From the NCBI GenBank assembly GCA_019187185.1, contig JABAQU010000001.1, forward strand, positions 62,001 through 126,000: 64,000 bases of DNA, in the 5' to 3' direction. The translations under genes and the position numbers were made by a program. Positions 49,430 to 58,722 of the stretch are shown here, one piece after another. Origin of the DNA: Steroidobacteraceae bacterium. GTDB taxonomy: Bacteria > Pseudomonadota > Gammaproteobacteria > Steroidobacterales > Steroidobacteraceae. The notes under the pieces are model-generated. The model made no database searches. It was not told the origin of the DNA and saw nothing but the letters and a program-made list of their open reading frames with translations. Each line of letters starts with the position of its first letter. Within the stretch, counting starts at the first letter, position 1.

Positions 49430-51382
49430 TCAGAATCGAAAGCTGAAATACAGCGCCGCGCTCGCGATGTCATAGAAACTGTCGGGCCGCCCGCCCACCG
49501 GGTCGCCGGCGACGAGATCGTCGCGCGCCACCTTCGATGCGTAGCGCAGGTCGAGTGACAGGTCGAGGCGCGGCAGCAGATCGCGCCACTGCGCGCCCGC
49601 ACCGAGGTACACGCCGTACGCCGGTGTCGCGAGGTCGTAGCGCGCGGCGCCGATGAAGCCGGTGAGCGCAATCGGGCCCGCGAAGCGATAGCGGTAGTCG
49701 AGTGCGCGCACGCCGAGGAGCGCGTGGCCGTCAATGTCGTCGTACTCGATTCGCGCGCCGAGATCCTGATGCGCCGTGACGCTGCGGCGTGCACCGATGC
49801 CGAAGTGCGGGGCGGCTTCGCGGTCGGTCGTCGTGCGGGGAAGGTTGTCGTCGAGATCGATCCTCACTTCGTTCATGTTGGCGCCAATGTCGACGAACAG
49901 CTCGGCGCCGTCGGCGCGTTGTCGTGCGGCCGGCTCGATGGGCGTCACGCCATGCGCGGAACCAGCAGCGCCCGGCGCATAACGCACGAAGGCCGCGACA
50001 CGCGAGTAGTCCTCGCCGAATACATCGCGGCCGGCATACACCTCGCCGCCCACGGAGAATTCACCGACCGGGCGCGCATAGCTCAACGTGAGGTCGTAAC
50101 CGCGCGCGTAGTCGACGGCCGAGTACGACGCGTTCTCGATCACGCGGCCGCGCAGCGCGAACTGCCCGCCAAACGCCGGTTGCCAGCCGAGCCGCGCCAT
50201 CGCGCTGCGCGCACCCACTCCATCGCCGGGCTCACGCTGGTCCGCGCCCCAATGGCCGATCACGCGCCGCTCGTTGACGAGACCGTCCTGGTACACACCG
50301 TGGACATACCAGCCGTTCTGCCATTCGGAGGCTTCCAGTGTGAGGTCGAACCGGCGCCACAGCTGCGGGAAGTCGATGCCGAGCGACAGGGACGAATTGC
50401 CGAGGAGATAGTTGCGGCCGCGCGAGGTGTCCTCGCCCGCGTACTCGGCGTACACGGAGAAGGGCACGGCGCCGGGAAACACGAAGCGGCTCGTGAACGA
50501 CGCGGCCTGGTTGCCGAACTGCGGCTCGCCTGCATTGCTGACATTGTCCTGGCCGGACGGATTGAAGAACGCATCGAGCACATCCCCGAGCGAACTGCCG
50601 CCGCGGGCGCCACCCCCAAACTGCATGATGCGGTTGAAGCCGAGCGACCAGCCACTTGCGGGCTCGATCGAGAGGCTCATACCCGCGAGCTGCGGATGGC
50701 CCGACGTGTAGCCACCCTCGAACAGGATCCGGTCGGACGTCGACATCTCCGCGAGGAACGCCTCGTAGCGCAGACCGAACCGCGTCATAGGCACGTAGTT
50801 CGACAACGTCACCGACGGCATCGTCGGCGCCTCGGTCGACAGCAGCATTGCGCTGTCGGCGAACGGCGACAGCCAGTGATCGCGAAAGCCGGCGTCGAGC
50901 TGCGCGAAGCTCCAGCCGAGGCTCAGCAACGAGCCTGTGGGCGTCGCCTCGCCGTCGTACGCCACGCCGCCGAGCGCGAGCAGCGCGTGGTCGAATGGCT
51001 GCCAGTAGACGCGAGCGGAGGCTTCCCACGCGCTGTCGGTTGCCAGTCCGTGCCGGTTCGGGATGGCACGTTCGGCGCCATCGGTAACCGCGCCGGAGAT
51101 CGACAGGTCGGTCACGCCGGCGCGCTGCATGTAGCGCCCGAGATAACGCTCCACGCTGCGGCACAGCGCCTCATCCCGCGCGCAGGCGGCGGGCAGGGCA
51201 TCCCAGACAACCGCGGCGGCGATCGGCCGCGTGAGGTACGGCTGGTCGGCGAGCACCAGCACCTGCTCGATCTGTCGCTCCATTTCCGGGTCGAGATTAA
51301 GGGGCAGGTAGGGTGACACGCCGCGCGCCAGCGCGGTGCCACACGACAGGGCCGCGAGGAAACTAAGCAGCCAGGCGCGCAA
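49430..51382 (-). CDS. Wzi-like outer-membrane beta-barrel protein
   Basis: A 650-residue exported protein. The only suitable start is TTG 51382, giving the signal peptide RAWLLSFLAALSCGTALA; the frame upstream lacks ATG/GTG and runs antisense-like through the previous gene, whose stop it overlaps by 20 bp. The mature N-terminus (SPYLPLNLDPEMERQIEQ) is followed by a helical segment and many alternating beta strands ending in YFSFRF, the aromatic C-terminus of outer-membrane barrels. It resembles capsule-assembly Wzi proteins, which hold surface polysaccharide on the cell, though more divergent than the protein encoded at 52537. Confidence 0.78.
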   Translation of the reverse strand: MRAWLLSFLAALSCGTALARGVSPYLPLNLDPEMERQIEQVLVLADQPYLTRPIAAAVVWDALPAACARDEALCRSVERYLGRYMQRAGVTDLSISGAVTDGAERAIPNRHGLATDSAWEASARVYWQPFDHALLALGGVAYDGEATPTGSLLSLGWSFAQLDAGFRDHWLSPFADSAMLLSTEAPTMPSVTLSNYVPMTRFGLRYEAFLAEMSTSDRILFEGGYTSGHPQLAGMSLSIEPASGWSLGFNRIMQFGGGARGGSSLGDVLDAFFNPSGQDNVSNAGEPQFGNQAASFTSRFVFPGAVPFSVYAEYAGEDTSRGRNYLLGNSSLSLGIDFPQLWRRFDLTLEASEWQNGWYVHGVYQDGLVNERRVIGHWGADQREPGDGVGARSAMARLGWQPAFGGQFALRGRVIENASYSAVDYARGYDLTLSYARPVGEFSVGGEVYAGRDVFGEDYSRVAAFVRYAPGAAGSAHGVTPIEPAARQRADGAELFVDIGANMNEVRIDLDDNLPRTTTDREAAPHFGIGARRSVTAHQDLGARIEYDDIDGHALLGVRALDYRYRFAGPIALTGFIGAARYDLATPAYGVYLGAGAQWRDLLPRLDLSLDLRYASKVARDDLVAGDPVGGRPDSFYDIASAALYFSFRF

Positions 51383-52403
51383 GGGCTTCCACCGCGGTAT
51401 CGAGATCGTTGCGAATGGGCCGCTCTGCAATCCGAGCCTCCTGCTGCGCGCGCCGCGCACCGTCGTGGTAGAGCTCCTCCGCCGCGAGCGCGAGGGCGAC
51501 ATCATCGAGCTCGACTCCGGTCGCAATGCCCACGTCCGCGCAATGCCGGATGCGGTTTTCCTGGTCGTGCGCGAGCGGTGCCGCGACACACACACGCCGG
51601 AACGAGAGCGCCTGCAGCAGCGTATCGCCGCCGTTGGCCACCACCACGCGTGCGCGCGCCATGAGAGCCGCGAGATCGCGCAGCGGCAGATGCGGCGTGT
51701 GGCGCAGTCCCGCCGTGTCGTCCAGCCGGTGCGGCCCGACGAGCAGGGTCGGCTGGCCGCGTCGTGCAAGCCGCAGGGCCGCCGCGGCCATGGTCTGCGG
51801 GCCTTCACTGGCCCCGGGATGCGCGCCGCCTCCGCCCGGCACGACGAGTGTGAACCCGTCGGGCTCGAGGCCGTAGCGCTCGGCTACGTGCGCGGATTCC
51901 TCGGCGGAAGGGTTCGGGATAATGGCGTCGATGAATCGCACCGTGGGCCGACGTGCGCCCCAGCGCAGCTTGATCCGCTCGGTGGCACTCAACGAGCCCG
52001 CCATGAATTCGGGCCATGCGATCCAGTGCTCGTCGAGCAGCGGCAGCCACTTCAGGCGAAAAGCCTTGCGCCGCTGACGCGCCCGCGAGCTGATGTAGAC
52101 GACGCGTGCGCCGCTCTCGTGGGCCGCGCGCAGCTGCGCCGTGCGCCCGGCGTTGTCGAACACGACGAGGTCCGGACTTCTTTCCCGGATCAGTGCCGAG
52201 ACTTCGCGCGGGTGGAAGGTCGGCGACGAAGGCAACAATACGCTCGGGAACGGCACCGAGGTGGCATAGGGTGCGTGCCGGTTCAGCACGAAGGAGATGT
52301 CGGCGCCGCCGTTCATCGCGCGCAGCGACTGGGCGATGGCGATTGAGCGGGAATATTCACCCGAGCCGGTGGGCGCGGAGACCGGGATGAAAAGGATGCG
52401 CAT
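51363..52403 (-). CDS. GT-B fold glycosyltransferase (MurG/UGT-like)
   Basis: A 346-residue protein from ATG 52403 (a TTG nine bases earlier is possible). The N-terminal Rossmann half starts MRILFIPVSAPTGSGEYSRS, and the C-terminal donor half has VVPGGGGAHPG and the VVVANGGDTLLQALSFRRVCVAAPL segment, equivalent to the donor-binding loop of MurG and UDP-glycosyltransferases. It likely adds one sugar to a polysaccharide intermediate on the cytoplasmic side. First gene of the reverse run 52403-49223; it overlaps the Wzi-like gene after it. Confidence 0.82.
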   Translation of the reverse strand: MRILFIPVSAPTGSGEYSRSIAIAQSLRAMNGGADISFVLNRHAPYATSVPFPSVLLPSSPTFHPREVSALIRERSPDLVVFDNAGRTAQLRAAHESGARVVYISSRARQRRKAFRLKWLPLLDEHWIAWPEFMAGSLSATERIKLRWGARRPTVRFIDAIIPNPSAEESAHVAERYGLEPDGFTLVVPGGGGAHPGASEGPQTMAAAALRLARRGQPTLLVGPHRLDDTAGLRHTPHLPLRDLAALMARARVVVANGGDTLLQALSFRRVCVAAPLAHDQENRIRHCADVGIATGVELDDVALALAAEELYHDGARRAQQEARIAERPIRNDLDTAVEALARLAA

Positions 52404-52536
52404 GCAGTGCAAAGCGTACCCTGAAATCTACCCTCGCGTGATGTCAGACTATGACGACATCTTCACGTTCGAATCGGGTAATCTTCGCACCTTTCCGGCG
52501 GCTGCCGGTAGAAAACCGCCGTGAGTAATTTCGAGT
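52404..52536. promoter_or_regulatory. Divergent promoter region with an inverted repeat
   Basis: This 133-bp gap separates the two polysaccharide runs. It holds GATGTC (52440-52445) and its complement GACATC (52456-52461) ten bases apart, a possible operator. A GCCGGTAG at 52504-52511 is one base off the RfaH ops core GGCGGTAG. Neither is conclusive. Confidence 0.3.
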
Positions 52537-54021
52537 ATGGTCAAAATTAGCCGTGCCCGGCACCTGCTGGCGCTCGCGATGATATTGGCTGTGCCGGGCG
52601 TCCACGCGGCGCCCTGGCTCGCGCCGGGCGACCTGACGATGCGCCACGATATCGAGTTGCTCGCAGACGCAGGAGTGATCCGCGGCCCCGTGACCACTTG
52701 GCCGATCTCCTGGCCCGACATCGCCCGCGAAGTCAATGGCGCGCAGTTGCCGGATGACGCCAGCCCGGCCCTGTCACAAGCGCTGCGACGCGTGCAGAGC
52801 GCGGCGAGGCGCGAGGCCCGCTCGGGACCCAGCGGACTCGATTACCGTGTCTCGGGCGCGCGCGATCCCGATCCGCTGCGCACTTTTTCGGACACGCCCC
52901 GCGAAGAGGGCGAACTCGAACTGCGCGCCGGCTGGATGGGCGACCGGCTCGCGGCGAACCTGCAGGTCACCGGTGTCACGGATGCGAGCGACGATCAGAG
53001 CGCGCGCTTCGACGGTAGCTACGTCGGGCTCAATGTCGGCAACTTCATGATCTCGGCCGGCTGGATGGAGCGCTGGTGGGGGCCCGGTTGGGAGGGGAGC
53101 CTCATCCTCGGCACTGCGGCGCGGCCCATCCCGAGCGTGCGTGTGGAGCGCAATTACACCGACGCCTTCGGGACGAAATGGCTCCGCTGGATCGGGCCCT
53201 GGCGTGCAAGCCTCGAACTCGGCCAGCTCGAAGGCAGCGATGTCCCCGTGCCCGACGTGCGCTTTCTGGCCGCGCGCGTCAACTTCAGGCCGCGGCAGTG
53301 GCTCGAGTTGGGACTCAGCCGCACGGCCCAGTGGTGTGGTGAGGGGCGGCCGTGCGGGTGGCGGACATTCCGGGATCTCCTGATCGGCCACGACAACGCG
53401 GTCGATGCGAGCGGTGGCGCCAATGACCAACCCGGCAATCAGTTGGCGGGCTACGACTTCCGCGTCAGCTCGCCGTGGAAATCCGTACCGCTTGCATTTT
53501 ACGGCCAGTTCATCGGCGAGGATGAGGCTGGGGGGCTCCCGGCCAAGTTCCTCGGTCAGGTCGGTGCGGAGGGCTGGGCCTCGACACGCTGGGGCGCGCT
53601 GCGCGCGCATGTCGAGTACTCGGACACGAGCTGCAATTTCTCGCGCCGCCATCCCATGTTCGACTGCGCTTACCGAAACCAGATTTATCCGCAGGGCTAC
53701 ACGTTTCGCGGGCATTCGATCGGGCACGCAATGGACAGCGATGGGCGGATGTATTCGCTCGGCGTGCTGCTCGTGCGCCCGGCGGGCGATGCGCTGAGCG
53801 TGCTCGTCCGCAAGACTGAACTCAACCGCGGCGGCGCGATGCCGGAGCCCGCCCACACGCTTTCCGCCACGCCGAATGAAGTCAGGAACGTCGAGGTCCA
53901 GTACAATCGCGCCTTCGCCCGGGGCGAGCTGCGGCTCGGCCTCGGCTACAGCGATTTCGACACCGAGCCGGTGGAGGGGGCGGACCTCACCGGCTTCATT
54001 GAATGGCGACAAGGGCTTTGA
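52537..54021 (+). CDS. Capsule assembly Wzi family outer-membrane protein
   Basis: A 494-residue exported barrel protein. The signal peptide ends near VPGVHA. The mature start APWLAPGDLTMRHDIELLAD, then GVIRGPVTTWPISWPDI, is the hallmark of the Wzi family, and ERWWGPGWEGSLILG is another conserved strand-turn segment. Wzi is an 18-stranded outer-membrane lectin that anchors capsule or O-polysaccharide at the surface. The gene is divergent from the glycosyltransferase run and its TGA overlaps the ATG of the SLBB export protein. Confidence 0.88.
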   Translation: MVKISRARHLLALAMILAVPGVHAAPWLAPGDLTMRHDIELLADAGVIRGPVTTWPISWPDIAREVNGAQLPDDASPALSQALRRVQSAARREARSGPSGLDYRVSGARDPDPLRTFSDTPREEGELELRAGWMGDRLAANLQVTGVTDASDDQSARFDGSYVGLNVGNFMISAGWMERWWGPGWEGSLILGTAARPIPSVRVERNYTDAFGTKWLRWIGPWRASLELGQLEGSDVPVPDVRFLAARVNFRPRQWLELGLSRTAQWCGEGRPCGWRTFRDLLIGHDNAVDASGGANDQPGNQLAGYDFRVSSPWKSVPLAFYGQFIGEDEAGGLPAKFLGQVGAEGWASTRWGALRAHVEYSDTSCNFSRRHPMFDCAYRNQIYPQGYTFRGHSIGHAMDSDGRMYSLGVLLVRPAGDALSVLVRKTELNRGGAMPEPAHTLSATPNEVRNVEVQYNRAFARGELRLGLGYSDFDTEPVEGADLTGFIEWRQGL

Positions 54022-56804
54022 TGCGCAGACTTGCCTCCTTCCTGCTCGGTCTCATGACACTGCCGGCGCTTGCGCAGATGCCGACCGCCGAGCAGATCCA
54101 GATGCTGCAGAACCTGACGCCCGAGCAGCGCCAGATGCTGCTCGATCAGCTCGGTGCTGGTGCGCAGGGCTCGCAGGCCAAGTCCAGCGCCAAGTCAGCC
54201 GAGGGACAGTCGCCGGAAGCGGAGCGGCAGAAGACGAACGCGCAGGCGAGCGCCGAGATCGCGCAGTCGCTGGCGCGTGAGGCTGCGCTCAAGGGCGAAG
54301 ACACGGTGATCGTTTCTGTCGGCTTTCCTGAGCCGCAGGTGAAACCCGCGACGCAGGAGGGTCAGCCGCCGCTCATCATCGATCCGACCAAGGATTGGGA
54401 CCCGCTCGAGAAGGAAAAGCTCGCGAAGACGATCGAGCGCATCCGCGCGAAGAACCCGTACCGGCTGAATCGCGTGGGCGAGCTCCTCATGCCGGGGTTC
54501 GCACCAATGCTGCTGGCGGGCTTGTCTGAAGAGCAGGCGGCGCTGCGTTTGTCCGCCGAGCCGGGACTGAACCGGCTGATCGTCAAGGTCACGCGGCTGC
54601 CGCTCGAGCGCCAGGGCCCGGCGGGCCTCAAGCCCTTCGGCTACGACCTGTTCAAGGACGATTCGGTTTCCACCTTTGCACCCGTCACCGACGTGCCGGT
54701 GCCGGCGGAGTATGTCGTCGGCCCGGGCGATGAATTCGTCGTGCAGCTCTACGGCAACCAGAACCGCACGCTGCGCCTCACGGTCGATCGCGACGGCCGC
54801 GTGAATTTCCCGGAACTCGGCCCCATCAGCGTCGCCGGGCAGCGCTTTCGCGGCGTACAGGCGACGCTGGAAGAACGCGTCGCAAAGCAGATGATCGGCG
54901 TCACGGCGAGCGTGTCGATGGGCGACATCCGCGCGATCCGCGTATTCGTGCTCGGCGAGGCGATGCGCCCCGGTACGTACACGGTGAGCGGACTCGCGAC
55001 CATCACCTCGGCGCTCTACGCGGCGGGCGGCGTCAAGCCGATCGGCTCGTTGCGCGATGTGCAGCTGAAGCGCCAGGGCGCGGTCGTTCGGCGCATGGAC
55101 CTCTACGACCTGCTGCTGCGCGGCGACACGCGGGATGACGCGAGGCTGCTGCCGGGCGACGTCATTTTCATTCCGCCGGTCGGTCCCACCGTATCGGTCG
55201 ACGGCGAAGTCCATCGTCCGGCTATCTACGAGCTGAAGGGAACGCCGAGCGCCGCCGATGTCATCGCGCTTGCGGGCGGGCTCACCCCCGAGGCCGACCC
55301 GCGCACAGCGTCACTCACTCGCCTCGATGCAGCGAAGCGACGCGTCGTCGTCAATGTCGACCTCGCGGCGGCGGTAGGTCGTGCGCAGCCGGTGGGCAAT
55401 GGCGACGATCTGCGCGTGCCGCGCCTGCGGCCCACGCTCGATTCGGGAGTCACGGTTGCCGGCCATGTGTACCAGCCCGGCGCGGTCGCCTACCGCGACG
55501 GCTTGCGGCTGTCGGATATCATTCCGTCGATCGATGACCTGAAACCGAACGCCGACACGCACTACGTGCTGATCCGCCGCGAACTGCCACCGGATCGTCG
55601 CATCGTCGTGCTGTCGGCAGACCTCGCCGCAGCCCTGCGCGCGCCCGGCTCCGATGCAGATGTTGTACTGATGCCGCGCGATCGCCTGACCGTGTTCGAT
55701 CTCGAGTCGGGCCGTGAAGCGGTGATCACACCGCTCCTCGATGAATTGAAACTGCAGTCGAGCGCCGCGCGCCCGACCGAATCGGTGCGGGTGGACGGTG
55801 CGGTGAAGGTGAAAGGGATCTATCCGCTCGAGCAGAACATGCGCGTGGCGGATCTCGTCCGTGCGGGCGGCGGCCTCGACGATTCCGCCTATCCTTCGGG
55901 CGCCGAGCTCACGCGCTTCCGGGTTGTCGGCAATGTCCGCGAGACCGAGACGATCGATATCGATCTCGAGGCCGCATTGCGAGGCGACGCCGCAGCCAAT
56001 CTGCCGCTGCAGCCGTTCGACATCCTCGTCGTCAAGGAAACGCCGGAGTGGCGCGAACAGGAAGTGGTGCGCATCGAAGGCGAAGTGCAGTTCCCGGGTG
56101 AATACCCGATCCGACGCGGCGAGTCGCTTCGCTCGGTGCTCGAGCGCGCCGGCGGTTTGACCCGATTCGCAGCGCCACGGGCGGCTGTCTTCACGCGGGA
56201 CAGCCTGCGAGAGCGCGAGCAAGTGCAGATGGACCAGCTCACCGAGCGCCTGCAGGTCAATCTTGCGACCGCCGCCCTGCGCGCCGCCAACATGAACCAG
56301 ACGGGCGCGAGTACGGCGCTGTCGGTCGGGCAGTCGCTGCTGACCCAACTGCGCGCCGCCAGGGCCGTGGGGCGTCTCGTGATCGACCTGCCTTCTGCCA
56401 TTGCCGCGACGCAGGGATCCCCCGATGACATCGTACTCCAGGATGGCGATCGGCTGCTCGTGCCGAAGCAGCGCCAGGAAGTGACAGTGCTCGGCGAAGT
56501 GCAGAACTCCACGTCGCACTTCTATAAGCCTGGCCTGTCGCGCGACGACTACATTTCCTTGTCGGGCGGCGTAACGCGCCAGGCAGACGAGAACCGCGTT
56601 TATGTTGTGCGTGCCGATGGCAGCGTCGTTGCACGATCTTCGAACCGCTGGTTCAGCCGTGACGCACAGGTACGGATGGAGCCTGGTGATACTGTCGTCG
56701 TTCCGCTCGATACCGAGCGCCTGCCGCGACTGCCGCTTTGGCAGGCGGTGACGCAGATTCTCTACAACGTGGCCGTCTCAGTCGCTGCAGTCAATTCTTT
56801 TTAG
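54021..56804 (+). CDS. Large SLBB-domain polysaccharide export protein (Wza-related)
   Basis: A 927-residue protein with signal peptide (LASFLLGLMTLPALA). A Gln/Ala-rich helical stretch follows, then a polysaccharide-export domain (AEYVVGPGDEFVVQLYGN, about residue 230) and a chain of SLBB domains (VFVLGEAMRPGTYTVSG, VSVDGEVHRPAIYELKG, VTVAGHVYQPGAVAYRDG, VRVDGAVKVKGIYPLEQN, VRIEGEVQFPGEYPIRRG and VTVLGEVQNSTSHFYKPG). It is much longer than E. coli Wza (about 380), like the multi-SLBB Wza-type proteins of other proteobacteria. No lipobox Cys is evident. It likely forms the periplasmic/outer-membrane conduit. The start at 54021 overlaps the Wzi stop; ATG 54003 is less likely. Confidence 0.9.
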   Translation: MRRLASFLLGLMTLPALAQMPTAEQIQMLQNLTPEQRQMLLDQLGAGAQGSQAKSSAKSAEGQSPEAERQKTNAQASAEIAQSLAREAALKGEDTVIVSVGFPEPQVKPATQEGQPPLIIDPTKDWDPLEKEKLAKTIERIRAKNPYRLNRVGELLMPGFAPMLLAGLSEEQAALRLSAEPGLNRLIVKVTRLPLERQGPAGLKPFGYDLFKDDSVSTFAPVTDVPVPAEYVVGPGDEFVVQLYGNQNRTLRLTVDRDGRVNFPELGPISVAGQRFRGVQATLEERVAKQMIGVTASVSMGDIRAIRVFVLGEAMRPGTYTVSGLATITSALYAAGGVKPIGSLRDVQLKRQGAVVRRMDLYDLLLRGDTRDDARLLPGDVIFIPPVGPTVSVDGEVHRPAIYELKGTPSAADVIALAGGLTPEADPRTASLTRLDAAKRRVVVNVDLAAAVGRAQPVGNGDDLRVPRLRPTLDSGVTVAGHVYQPGAVAYRDGLRLSDIIPSIDDLKPNADTHYVLIRRELPPDRRIVVLSADLAAALRAPGSDADVVLMPRDRLTVFDLESGREAVITPLLDELKLQSSAARPTESVRVDGAVKVKGIYPLEQNMRVADLVRAGGGLDDSAYPSGAELTRFRVVGNVRETETIDIDLEAALRGDAAANLPLQPFDILVVKETPEWREQEVVRIEGEVQFPGEYPIRRGESLRSVLERAGGLTRFAAPRAAVFTRDSLREREQVQMDQLTERLQVNLATAALRAANMNQTGASTALSVGQSLLTQLRAARAVGRLVIDLPSAIAATQGSPDDIVLQDGDRLLVPKQRQEVTVLGEVQNSTSHFYKPGLSRDDYISLSGGVTRQADENRVYVVRADGSVVARSSNRWFSRDAQVRMEPGDTVVVPLDTERLPRLPLWQAVTQILYNVAVSVAAVNSF

Positions 56805-56963
56805 TTGACAATGCCGGCTGCTGCTGGGGGGGCAACTCAACCTGCGAGGTTTCATCGAATCTGCGCTGGGTCAAGACCCATGCTCGAGTTGCAGAAGGAG
56901 CGGATCTTCAATTAAGTACGAGTCTCGAAGTTCCGATTCTGCAGTCGGCTCGTGGAGAAAATG

Positions 56964-58085
56964 ATGAACGACCAAAGCATCCCTTCTAATGCATTGCGCC
57001 GAACGCGCCGGACATCCGCGCCTCAGCGCGAAGTCGAAAGTACAATCAAAGGCCGTCGTATTAAAATAGGAGTGATCGGCTGCGGGCGCATTTCCGCTAA
57101 CCATTTTAGGTCGATCGAGGCGCATGGCCACGAACTGGAGCTTGCGGCGGTATGCGACACGGACGCTGCAACCTTAGGGGCGGCGAGCAAACAATACAAA
57201 GTGCCCGCTTTTGGGAGCCTCACGGAATTATTGCGTCACTCGGAAACAGACGTTGTGGTCCTGTGTACACCGAGTGGACAACATCCTCGCCAGGCGATCG
57301 AGATCGCCCGCGCCGGGCGACATGTGATCACAGAAAAGCCTATGGCGACGCGCTGGAATGACGGTTTACGAATGGTTCGAGAGTGTGATCAGGCAGGCGT
57401 CCACCTGTTCGTTGTGAAGCAAAACAGGCGCAATGCGACATTGCAGCTTTTGAAGCGCGCCGTGGAAGGCAAGCGGTTTGGCCGAATCTACATGGTTACG
57501 ATCAATGTCTTCTGGGCGCGGCCGCAATCGTACTACGACAGCGCGAAATGGCGCGGCACATGGGAGTTCGATGGCGGAGCACTCATGAATCAGGCGAGTC
57601 ACTACATCGATCTCGTGGATTGGCTCATAGGTCCCGTGGAGAGTGTGCAAGCCTACATTGCTACACTCGCCCGAAACATTCAAGTTGAGGACACGGCGAC
57701 GGTCGGAGTGCGCTGGCGCTCAGGTGCGCTGGGTTCCATTAATGTCACGATGCTGACTTGGCCGCGAAATTTGGAGGGTTCAATTACCATCCTCGGTGAG
57801 CGGGGATCCGTGCGAATTGGTGGGGTCGCAGTGAACGAAATTCAACACTGGGAGTTTGCTGACAAGTCTCCGGAGGACGAGAAGGTCAAGAGTGCAAACT
57901 ACGAAACTACATCGGTCTATGGTTTTGGGCACCCGCTTTATTACGAGAACGTCGTGAAGACTTTGCGCGGCGAGGCCGACCCAGAGACAGACGGGAGAGA
58001 GGGATTGCGATCGCTCGAGCTATTGATAGCCAGTTACATATCTGCGCGAGACGGTCGCCGCGTAGCCTTGCCGCTGGAGTATTGA
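56964..58085 (+). CDS. Gfo/Idh/MocA-family UDP-sugar 3-dehydrogenase (WbpB/WlbA-like)
   Basis: A 373-residue oxidoreductase. The NAD turn is [18 protein letters not shown] carries the catalytic Lys of the family, and the [18 protein letters not shown] segment with its His is the WbpB/WlbA hallmark. It oxidises C3 of UDP-N-acetyl-glucosaminuronate so that an aminotransferase can act. ATG 56964 with GGAG upstream is chosen; GTG 56952 or ATG 56961 are possible, and ~30 residues precede the conserved start. The 159-bp gap before it shows nothing recognisable apart from a TTGACA (56805-56810) with no matching -10. Base composition from here on is richer in A+T. Confidence 0.92.
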   Translation: MNDQSIPSNALRRTRRTSAPQREVESTIKGRRIKIGVIGCGRISANHFRSIEAHGHELELAAVCDTDAATLGAASKQYKVPAFGSLTELLRHSETDVVVLCTPSGQHPRQAIEIARAGRHVITEKPMATRWNDGLRMVRECDQAGVHLFVVKQNRRNATLQLLKRAVEGKRFGRIYMVTINVFWARPQSYYDSAKWRGTWEFDGGALMNQASHYIDLVDWLIGPVESVQAYIATLARNIQVEDTATVGVRWRSGALGSINVTMLTWPRNLEGSITILGERGSVRIGGVAVNEIQHWEFADKSPEDEKVKSANYETTSVYGFGHPLYYENVVKTLRGEADPETDGREGLRSLELLIASYISARDGRRVALPLEY

Positions 58086-58086
58086 C

Positions 58087-58656
58087 GTGGGTGTCAGTAT
58101 TCACCCAACTGCGATCGTCGACAAAGGGGCGAGCATCGGCAATGGCAGTCGAGTATGGCATTGGGTGCACATCTGTGCCGGAGCCAAGATCGGCGAGGAC
58201 TGCTCGTTCGGTCAGAATGTTTTCGTGGGGAATGATGTCGTCATCGGCAACAACGTAAAGGTGCAGAATAACGTCTCGATCTACGACGCAGTGATTCTTG
58301 AGGACGACGTTTTCTGTGGGCCGAGCATGGTGTTTACGAACGTCGTGAACCCGCGCAGCGCCGTCAGTCGGAAGTCCGAGTACCGCCGGACACGTGTGGG
58401 ACGTGGGGCATCGATCGGAGCCAATGCGACCATCGTCTGTGGTCACGACATCGGCGAGCATGCATTTATCGGCGCCGGTGCGGTTGTTACGTCCAATGTC
58501 CCACCCTACGCGCTGATGATGGGTGTCCCGGCAAGGCGGGTAGCATGGATGTGTCGGTGCGGCACGCGGTTGCCGGGGCGCGGCCCATTCGTCAGCTGCG
58601 AAGCGTGTGGTGCTCGGTACGAGGCGTCGGAGAAGGCATGCACGTCAGTAGCATAA
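58087..58656 (+). CDS. Left-handed beta-helix sugar N-acetyltransferase (WbpD/WlbB-like)
   Basis: A 189-residue hexapeptide-repeat transferase starting at GTG 58087, one base after the previous stop. Repeats run from [14 protein letters not shown] through [28 protein letters not shown] to [23 protein letters not shown]. It should acetylate the 3-amino group made by the dehydrogenase/aminotransferase pair, using acetyl-CoA. A C-terminal four-cysteine motif (CRCG and CEACG) makes a small zinc ribbon after the helix, found in some WbpD homologues. Confidence 0.92.
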   Translation: MGVSIHPTAIVDKGASIGNGSRVWHWVHICAGAKIGEDCSFGQNVFVGNDVVIGNNVKVQNNVSIYDAVILEDDVFCGPSMVFTNVVNPRSAVSRKSEYRRTRVGRGASIGANATIVCGHDIGEHAFIGAGAVVTSNVPPYALMMGVPARRVAWMCRCGTRLPGRGPFVSCEACGARYEASEKACTSVA

Positions 58657-58722
58657 GTGAGACATCTGATCGTTCGGAGGATGATTCGAGTTTAGGTGTT
58701 GTCCCACACTGAGGGATTCGCT

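Noticed and set aside
49430-51808. A 792-residue form of the Wzi-like barrel
   Set aside because: The first ~140 residues are out-of-frame readings of the glycosyltransferase gene; the signal peptide after TTG 51382 marks the real start.
52504-52511. An RfaH ops / JUMPstart element before the Wzi-SLBB operon
   Set aside because: Only the 8-base core with one mismatch is present, and the rest of the 39-bp JUMPstart is not recognisable.
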